From JBDRZD01 sp964623395 (GTDB taxonomy: Bacteria; Hydrothermota; Hydrothermia; Hydrothermales; Hydrothermaceae), in assembly GCA_964623395.1 (NCBI GenBank), contig CAZUSI010000023.1, positions 1-20,186 of the forward strand: DNA of 20,186 nt. Direction: 5' to 3'. A model generated the notes under the pieces. That model was given only the letters and a program-made list of their open reading frames with translations, did no database searches and was not told where the DNA came from. Below, in pieces: positions 15,218-20,186 of the stretch (positions are counted from its first letter, which is position 1; the number at the start of each line of letters is the position of its first letter). Position numbers and translations under genes: made by a program.

Positions 15218-16579
15218 ATGAAAGAAATAATTGAAAAGGGTCTTTCTTATATAGATGGTGAGATTGGCTGGATAATCTATGAAATCACTGAAATTACAAA
15301 TATAGTTTGTTTTGGTGAAGATATTGAAGTTTCAAATTCAAAAAGATATGGAGGGAATGTAAGAGTTTATAATAATGGGAATTTTGGTTTTGTGACATTT
15401 ACAAATCCCTCTGATGTTATTTCATCGGCAAAAAAGGCATCAATTTTAGCAAAACTTGAAAAGAAGGAGAAAATAAATCTCAAAAATTTAAAAGTAATAA
15501 AGGATAAATTTTCCCCTCAGTTAAAAAATGATCCAAGAAAAATTCCAATTTCTGAAAAGGTTGAAATTATTAAAAATTATAATAAAATTTTTCTTGATTC
15601 AAAAGATAGAATAAGAAATGCTATTATAAGATATAATGAAACTGAAACAAAGAAGATTATTTTAAGAACTGATGGAACAAATATAGAAGAAGAAAGGATT
15701 TATACAGGAATAGCCTTTTCAGCATTTGCCTTTGATGGTTCAAGGGTTCAGCCATTTATGAAATCTTTTGGTGATCAAAGAGGCTTTGATACTATTTTAA
15801 ATAAAGAAAAAGATATTGAAGAGGCAATTTCAAATGCCTTTTTGCTTTTAAAAAGTGAAAAAGTTGAAGGGGGCATTTACACAGTAATTCTTGATCCTGA
15901 TATTGCAGGCGTTTTCATTCATGAAGCATTTGGCCATCTATCAGAGGCAGACCACCTTCATAGAAATGAAAAATTGAAGGAAATTATGAAAATTGGGAAA
16001 AAAATGGGAAGTGAAATTCTTAATGTTGTTGATAATGGCACTTTGTATGGTGAAAGGGGATTTTATAGGTATGATGATGAAGGTGTCCCTTCTTCAAAAA
16101 CCTATTTAATTAAAAATGGTATCTTTAATTCAAGGTTGCATTCAATATATACTGCTTCAAGTATGGATGAAGAACTAACAGGAAATGCAAGAGCAATAAA
16201 TTATAGATTTTCACCAATTGTAAGGATGAGCTGTACTTATATAGAACCAGGCGAAAAAAGTTTTGAAGAAGTTGTTGATGAAATTAAATATGGTCTTTAT
16301 GTAAAGGGTTCAATTGGAGGACAAACAGAAATAGAGATGTTTACCTTTAGTGCACAGATTGCTTATCTAATTGAAAATGGAAAAATAAAAAAACCAATAA
16401 GAGATGTTATTTTAACAGGAAATGTTTTTGAAACTCTTAAAAATATTGATGCAGTTTGTAATGATTTAAAAATTCATGGTGGTTTAGGTGGTTGTGGAAA
16501 AAATGGACAATTTCCATTGCCAGTTTCTACTGGCTCACCTCATATAAGAGTTAAAAATGTTTTAATAGGAGGTAAGTGA
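15218..16579 (+). CDS. tldD: TldD, catalytic subunit of the TldD/TldE metalloprotease
   Basis: TldD and TldE form a heterodimeric zinc peptidase that degrades unfolded or small peptides; in E. coli it matures microcin B17 and removes CcdA. The zinc site is complete: H235-E236-x3-H240 in FIHEAFGHLSEADH, and C426 in GGLGGCGKNGQ as the third ligand, matching E. coli TldD (H262, H266, C454). At 453 residues it is slightly shorter than E. coli TldD (481). A GGAG ribosome binding site lies 7 nt upstream of the ATG. tldE follows with a 1-nt TGATG overlap. No peptide substrate gene (RiPP precursor or antitoxin) is visible beside it, so a housekeeping peptide-degradation role is most likely. Confidence 0.95.
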   Translation: MKEIIEKGLSYIDGEIGWIIYEITEITNIVCFGEDIEVSNSKRYGGNVRVYNNGNFGFVTFTNPSDVISSAKKASILAKLEKKEKINLKNLKVIKDKFSPQLKNDPRKIPISEKVEIIKNYNKIFLDSKDRIRNAIIRYNETETKKIILRTDGTNIEEERIYTGIAFSAFAFDGSRVQPFMKSFGDQRGFDTILNKEKDIEEAISNAFLLLKSEKVEGGIYTVILDPDIAGVFIHEAFGHLSEADHLHRNEKLKEIMKIGKKMGSEILNVVDNGTLYGERGFYRYDDEGVPSSKTYLIKNGIFNSRLHSIYTASSMDEELTGNARAINYRFSPIVRMSCTYIEPGEKSFEEVVDEIKYGLYVKGSIGGQTEIEMFTFSAQIAYLIENGKIKKPIRDVILTGNVFETLKNIDAVCNDLKIHGGLGGCGKNGQFPLPVSTGSPHIRVKNVLIGGK

Positions 16580-17874
16580 TGGAAAAAATTTTAAAGGAAA
16601 TTGGAAAAAGAAAAATTGAAAAATATGATATATTTTATGAAAAAAGAATAAAAAATGAGGTAAAATTTGAACAGAATGAGCCACAGGAATTTATTGAAAG
16701 AAAAGAGGAGGGTTATGGGTTAAGGATTGTAAAAGATGGAAAAAGGGGTTTTATCTCCTTTAATCTTTTAGAAAATCCAGAAGAAATTGTTGAAAAGGCA
16801 ATGGAATCCTTAATTTATGGGAAAGAAATAGAACCAGATTTTCCCTCTGAAAAAATTGAAAATAAATTGAAAATATTTTATGATTTAGAATGGGAAGAAA
16901 AAGATAGAATTGAAATAGGTAAAGAAATGATAAATAAAATTTCTTCAAAATATAAAGATTTGAGAGTGAATGCAAACTTTTCAAAGGAATACATAGAGAA
17001 AAAAATTTTAAATTCAAATGGATTTGAAGGTGAATTTAAAAAGAATGTATTTTCCTATTATATTTATGCATTTGGTTTAATGCCAACAGGAATAGTTTTT
17101 GCATCTGATACTGAAGCAAATTTTAAGCCAAAATTTAATTTTGATAAAATTTTAGAAAATATATTTTTTCTACTTGAAAAATGTGAAGTAGAAGAAAAAA
17201 TAAAAAGTGGAAGATACCCTGTTATTTTTTCTCCAACTTCCTTAAGTTTTTTTACTCATGCAATAATTCAAGGAATTGATGGTAAGAATTTTGAAAAAGG
17301 AATAACCCCTCTTAAAGATAAAAAAGGAGAAAAAATTTTATCGGATAAAATAACAATTCTAAATGACCCTGAAAGAGAAGACCTTGTGGGAAGTGCTCCT
17401 TTTGATGATGAAGGGGTAAAAGGAGAAAAATTTAAATTTATTGAAAACGGAATATTAAAGGATTTTTTAGTTGACCTTGAAACTTCAAAAAGAGTAAACA
17501 TAAAGCCAAGGGGAAATGGATTTAGAAATTCTTTTGAAAATTTACCAACCCGCTCCTTTAGCAATTTTATAATTGAAAATGGAGAAAAAAATCTTGAAAA
17601 AATTATAAAAGAAATATCTTATGGATTAATTATCTATGAAACAATTGGTGCTGGTCAATCAAATACCCTTGCAGGTGAATATTCCTTTAATGCAGGGCTT
17701 GCCTTTTTAATTGAAAATGGCGAAATCAAAGGAAGGGTAAAAGATGTTATGATTTCAGGAAATATTTATGAGGACTTTAAAAAAATTATATCAATATCAA
17801 AAGAAACAAAAAAAATTTATGATTACGAATTACCTTATATATGTGTTTCTGATGTTAAAATAGATAAAAAATGA
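16579..17874 (+). CDS. tldE: TldE/PmbA, non-catalytic partner of TldD
   Basis: This protein is homologous in layout to TldD (matching segments include DDEGV, ending GSAPFDDEGVKGEKF, and the C-terminal LAFLIENGEIKGRVKDVMISGN). It lacks the HExxxH site: the equivalent region reads FSPTSLSFFTHAIIQGIDG. That is the normal condition for TldE/PmbA, which shapes the tunnel that leads peptides to TldD. The start is ATG at 16579, which overlaps the TldD stop (TGATG); AGGAGG (16567-16572) stands 6 nt before it. An in-frame GTG at 16576 would add one residue but is only 3 nt from the ribosome binding site. The stop abuts the convergent transporter's stop with no gap. Confidence 0.93.
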   Translation: MEKILKEIGKRKIEKYDIFYEKRIKNEVKFEQNEPQEFIERKEEGYGLRIVKDGKRGFISFNLLENPEEIVEKAMESLIYGKEIEPDFPSEKIENKLKIFYDLEWEEKDRIEIGKEMINKISSKYKDLRVNANFSKEYIEKKILNSNGFEGEFKKNVFSYYIYAFGLMPTGIVFASDTEANFKPKFNFDKILENIFFLLEKCEVEEKIKSGRYPVIFSPTSLSFFTHAIIQGIDGKNFEKGITPLKDKKGEKILSDKITILNDPEREDLVGSAPFDDEGVKGEKFKFIENGILKDFLVDLETSKRVNIKPRGNGFRNSFENLPTRSFSNFIIENGEKNLEKIIKEISYGLIIYETIGAGQSNTLAGEYSFNAGLAFLIENGEIKGRVKDVMISGNIYEDFKKIISISKETKKIYDYELPYICVSDVKIDKK

Positions 17875-19110
17875 TCATCTTGTTATAATTTTATCCAAAA
17901 GATATTTAAAAATATATTTTATTGCCTCTTTTGTTTTCATTACCTTTTTCATTTCAAATTTTGGAAGATAAAGACCAATTAAAATTCTAAAAATAAAGGA
18001 AAGAAAAAAAGAAAATTTAATTCCAATTTCTTCATTTGGAAAAATCTTAACAATATATCCACCAAGATTATTTCCTAAAAAACCAAAAATTCCTCCAAAA
18101 CTTGTAAATAAAACCTGATATAAGGGATTTTTAATAAGCATCAAAGTTATATAAGAATGTGCTAAATTTATTCCTGCCCATCCTATTGTTCCAAAAAATC
18201 CATCAATATAAATAAAATACCACATCCATGAAGGTCTTATTATCCATATAATTGGGATTGTGCTTACATAAAATAAATTTATTTTTAAAGTTGTTCTTGG
18301 AGAAAGTTTATCAATAAATTTCCCCCAAAAGGGTTGAAATATTGTGCTTCCAATTCCCATACTAACCATCCATAGTCCAAGTTCAAAATTTGTAAGATGC
18401 ATATATTTAACAGCATAATAACCAAACATTGGAGCAGTAATCCCAAGAAGAAAATTAAATAAAATCAAATAAAATAAAAAACCTTTAAAACCCTTATCAG
18501 AAAATGCTTCCTTTAAATAATTTTTTATATCATATTTGCCTTCAATAGGAATTTCATCCTGAAATAAATAAAGAATAAAAGAAATTAAAGACAATAAAAA
18601 TAGTGTTAAAAAAAGTGCTTTAAAACCAATTTTTTCAAATATTATTGCAATAATAAAAAAGGATATTGTTTGAGTAAATGTTATAACACCAAGTCTTACT
18701 CCAAGATATTCTCCCCTTTTTGCTTCATATTTTTTCAACAAATTTGAAAACCAGTAAGCCCATGCAGTTGCAGAAACATTTAAAAATACTCCGGAAAAAA
18801 ATACTACTATAAGTAAAATTTTTATATTCCAAAATTTTTCGAATAAGAACAATATCCATATTCCTCTTGAAATAAAGCCTGTTATTCCTGCAAGCATCAT
18901 TGGTCTTCTATAAAAAAATAAAAGAATAATAGAAAGGAAGGAAAATATAATTGAAATATTAAATAATGAACTCATAAAGGCAACATCATGGGCAAGTGCC
19001 CCAATTTTTGTAGCAAATGCAGTTATATAAACGCCATTTGCAATACTAAAATGAATTCCAGAAATTATCCCTTCAAAAAGAGAAATTTTCAAATTTTTTT
19101 CTACATTCAT
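17875..19110 (-). CDS. Major facilitator superfamily (MFS-like) transporter
   Basis: This 411-residue protein consists of about twelve hydrophobic segments, with a charged cytoplasmic loop in the middle (around FQDEIPIEGKYDIKNYLKEAFSDKG, residues ~188-212) that separates two six-helix halves. Basic loops such as FYRRP and FIDKLSPRTT, and the second-half motif GFLGNNLGGYI, fit the MFS fold. The substrate cannot be told from the sequence. The ATG at 19110 reads MNVEKNLKISLFEG. It shares a palindromic promoter with the divergent exported-protein gene. The first 46 codons lie inside a 253-bp direct repeat, and a broken copy of them is found downstream (19836-19972). The 3' end meets tldE's stop directly. 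Confidence 0.85.
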   Translation of the reverse strand: MNVEKNLKISLFEGIISGIHFSIANGVYITAFATKIGALAHDVAFMSSLFNISIIFSFLSIILLFFYRRPMMLAGITGFISRGIWILFLFEKFWNIKILLIVVFFSGVFLNVSATAWAYWFSNLLKKYEAKRGEYLGVRLGVITFTQTISFFIIAIIFEKIGFKALFLTLFLLSLISFILYLFQDEIPIEGKYDIKNYLKEAFSDKGFKGFLFYLILFNFLLGITAPMFGYYAVKYMHLTNFELGLWMVSMGIGSTIFQPFWGKFIDKLSPRTTLKINLFYVSTIPIIWIIRPSWMWYFIYIDGFFGTIGWAGINLAHSYITLMLIKNPLYQVLFTSFGGIFGFLGNNLGGYIVKIFPNEEIGIKFSFFLSFIFRILIGLYLPKFEMKKVMKTKEAIKYIFKYLLDKIITR

Positions 19111-19226
19111 TTGATTTAAAATTAGAATTTTATTATAATAAAAAATGTGAGAAAATTTCTTATAATAATTGTATTTTTTTCTTTTATGTGTGTTTCTGTT
19201 GTTAATTATGATACTGCTGAAATCAA
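18974..19226. repeat. 253-bp perfect direct repeat, copy 1
   Basis: This block is identical, base for base, to 19836-20088 (offset 862 bp). It contains the first ~46 codons of the MFS gene (minus), the 36-bp divergent intergenic region with the palindromic promoter, and the first 26 codons (signal peptide) of the exported protein gene (plus). It includes synonymous codon positions and non-coding bases without a mismatch, which points to a recent duplication or ongoing gene conversion. Confidence 0.95.
19128..19143. promoter_or_regulatory. Palindromic bidirectional promoter core, copy 1
   Basis: TTTTATTATAATAAAA is a perfect 16-bp palindrome, so both strands carry a TATAAT (19134-19139 on plus; 19132-19137 read on minus). 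On the plus strand the expected start point is about 19146, at or 1 nt before the GTG start codon, so the exported protein's mRNA may be leaderless. On the minus strand the start would be near 19125, about 15 nt before the transporter's ATG. No Shine-Dalgarno is seen for either gene. No strong -35 is obvious on either side. Confidence 0.55.
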
Positions 19227-19806
19227 TTATAAATCTAAAACTACAAGAATTTCAGGATATTTTGAAATAGGAAAAAGAGAGGAGAAAGAAATACCTTCCT
19301 GTGGTATCCCCAGAAAAAAATACAATTGGGGAAAAGTTGGCATAAATTATCAGATGGGAAAAGGAACTAAAAAATTTTTAGAATTAGGAATACAACTTGG
19401 CGGAGGAATTGGTAGTGAAAACATAAAGGAAGTTGATACTTTACATCCTTCTTCTTATTCATACTCTTTTTTTGATTTATATTTTTTAGGATATTTGAAA
19501 TTTGGGGGAAGAATAAAACCTATAAATATGGCTTTTAAACTTGCATACGGAGGTATCCCTTGTGCAACTGAATTTTATTTCCTACCTTTAGGATATTCTG
19601 ATATTATGTTAGGTTTTTTAAATCCAGAAAAATTAACTATTTATACGGGTGTTAACTGGCTTTTTCACCACCCTTATTCTTATAGATTGGGAATTAATTT
19701 ACATTTTAATGAAATTTCTTTAATTACTCAAATATCTTTTCGAAAATCTTATTTTGGAGTTAGAAAATTTTTTTCCTTTAAATTTGGAACAGGATTTAAG
19801 TTTTAG
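19147..19806 (+). CDS. Small exported beta-rich protein, possible outer-membrane beta-barrel
   Basis: This 219-residue protein belongs to no family I recognise. It starts with a signal peptide (RKFLIIIVFFSFMCVSVV). The start is GTG at 19147: the overlapping ATG at 19145 is followed at once by TGA and cannot be used. The mature part alternates polar and hydrophobic or aromatic residues (for example SYSFFDLYFLGYLKFGG and KFFSFKFGTGFKF). It ends in Phe, as outer-membrane barrels often do. The Cys in the signal (SFMC) does not make a good lipobox. Its first 26 codons are inside the 253-bp direct repeat, and a second gene with the same 5' end but a different body begins at 20009. Barrel membership is inference from pattern only. 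Confidence 0.7.
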   Translation: MRKFLIIIVFFSFMCVSVVNYDTAEINYKSKTTRISGYFEIGKREEKEIPSCGIPRKKYNWGKVGINYQMGKGTKKFLELGIQLGGGIGSENIKEVDTLHPSSYSYSFFDLYFLGYLKFGGRIKPINMAFKLAYGGIPCATEFYFLPLGYSDIMLGFLNPEKLTIYTGVNWLFHHPYSYRLGINLHFNEISLITQISFRKSYFGVRKFFSFKFGTGFKF

Positions 19807-19972
19807 GTTGAAAAAATTTTGATATTACACCTCTTATAAAGGCAACATCATGGGCAAGTGCCCCAATTTTTGTAGCAAATGCAGTTATATAAACGCCATT
19901 TGCAATACTAAAATGAATTCCAGAAATTATCCCTTCAAAAAGAGAAATTTTCAAATTTTTTTCTACATTCAT
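19796..19972 (-). pseudogene. Truncated copy of the MFS transporter 5' end
   Basis: From ATG 19972 this frame reads the same 45 residues as the intact transporter (MNVEKNLKISLFEG to GALAHDVAF), then at 19835 leaves the repeat, runs about 12 unrelated codons (IRGVISKFFQPKT) and stops at 19796, inside the end of the upstream exported-protein gene. It has about 58 codons instead of 411 and lacks nearly all membrane segments. It was carried along with the duplicated promoter and is presumably non-functional, though it keeps the promoter. Confidence 0.85.
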
Positions 19973-20088
19973 TTGATTTAAAATTAGAATTTTATTATAA
20001 TAAAAAATGTGAGAAAATTTCTTATAATAATTGTATTTTTTTCTTTTATGTGTGTTTCTGTTGTTAATTATGATACTGCTGAAATCAA
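19836..20088. repeat. 253-bp perfect direct repeat, copy 2
   Basis: This block is identical to 18974-19226. The left edge is sharp: copy 1 is preceded by CTC and copy 2 by CTCTT before the shared ATAAAGGC. At the right edge identity ends after GAAATCAA, but recognisable homology continues for about 45 bp (both copies share ATTTCAGGATATTTTGAA), showing that the two exported-protein genes are paralogs beyond the perfect block. Confidence 0.95.
19990..20005. promoter_or_regulatory. Palindromic promoter core, copy 2
   Basis: The same 16-bp palindrome with TATAAT on both strands, part of repeat copy 2. On the plus strand it would drive the second exported-protein gene from its GTG at 20009; on the minus strand it would drive only the broken transporter fragment. 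Confidence 0.5.
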
Positions 20089-20186
20089 AAGTAAATCTAA
20101 AAATCAAAGGATTTCAGGATATTTTGAAGGAGGAAGTTGGAAGGAAATTTTGACATCAAGTTCTTTATACTATTTTGGTAAAATTG
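20009..20186 (+). CDS. Second small exported protein, paralog with identical signal peptide, 3' end cut off
   Basis: GTG at 20009 opens a frame that runs to the window edge (59 codons). The first 26 residues (RKFLIIIVFFSFMCVSVVNY and on to DTAEI) are identical to the gene at 19147 because they lie in the perfect repeat. After that it reads KSKSKNQRISGYFEGGSWKE, against NYKSKTTRISGYFEIGKREE in the first gene, then becomes clearly different. The two are therefore paralogs with the same promoter and export signal and a diverged mature part. The function is unknown. The rest of the gene, and possibly more copies, lie to the right of the window. Confidence 0.75.
   Translation, partial: MRKFLIIIVFFSFMCVSVVNYDTAEIKSKSKNQRISGYFEGGSWKEILTSSSLYYFGKI

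Noticed and set aside
17268..17564. 98-codon open frame on the minus strand
   Set aside because: It is antisense to tldE, with no ribosome binding site and no recognisable motif.
19180..19200. Lipoprotein cleavage site (SFMC) in the exported protein
   Set aside because: Residues before the Cys are Ser-Phe-Met, which do not fit a lipobox; an ordinary signal peptide is more likely.
19807..19835. Attachment site or target-site duplication at the left edge of repeat copy 2
   Set aside because: No short direct repeat common to both edges, inverted repeat or transposase gene is visible, so the duplication cannot be assigned to an insertion sequence.
19973..20107. Upstream extension of the truncated transporter frame to 103 codons
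   Set aside because: The intact copy starts at MNVEKN, and the extra codons translate the promoter and the antisense of the exported-protein signal peptide, so the added part is not a protein.

Overview
The window is very AT-rich bacterial DNA. Its proteins are rich in Lys, Glu and Ile, intergenic gaps are short, and stop and start codons often overlap. The gene set is bacterial (trigger factor, ClpXP, bacterial-type MetRS, IscS/IscU). A secreted 1560-residue protein with a FlgD-like C-terminal domain, and small beta-rich proteins ending in Phe, suggest a cell with an outer membrane. The style resembles uncultured, possibly thermophilic candidate phyla of the WOR-3/Hydrothermae/Stahlbacteria type. 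That placement is inference from gene style, at low confidence.

Region 1 (1-10382, minus strand) looks like one long operon. It is read from a sigma-70-like promoter at 10354-10382 with a palindromic operator in the short leader. Transcription order is Rrf2/IscR-like regulator, iscS, nadA, iscU, tig, clpP, clpX, metG, tatD, polyprenyl diphosphate synthase, PTS IIA protein, and a zinc-ribbon protein cut by the window edge. Seven junctions are 4-nt ATGA overlaps, two are 1-nt gaps, and only the gaps before tig (39 nt) and before the prenyl synthase (about 30 nt) are larger. It joins Fe-S assembly and a Fe-S client enzyme (NadA) to protein folding and degradation, methionyl-tRNA charging and isoprenoid synthesis.

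Region 2 (10414-15096, minus) is one giant secreted protein: signal peptide, beta-propeller-like repeats, CARDB-like and jelly-roll-like modules, an FN3 domain split by an inserted domain, and a FlgD-like C-terminal domain. Region 3 (15163-17874, plus) is a tldD-tldE metalloprotease pair with its own promoter.

Region 4 (17875-20186) is the most interesting. An MFS transporter gene (minus) and a small exported beta-rich protein gene (plus) diverge from a palindromic promoter. A 253-bp block holding the transporter's 5' end, the promoter and the exported protein's signal peptide is repeated without a mismatch 862 bp downstream. There it heads a second exported protein whose mature part differs and runs off the window. 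The layout looks like a swappable cassette: recombination between the repeats would delete the first exported-protein gene and leave the second beside an intact transporter. The two catalytic-site oddities in region 1 are ClpP (Ser where the triad Asp is expected) and IscS (Met where the PLP-contacting Gln is expected).
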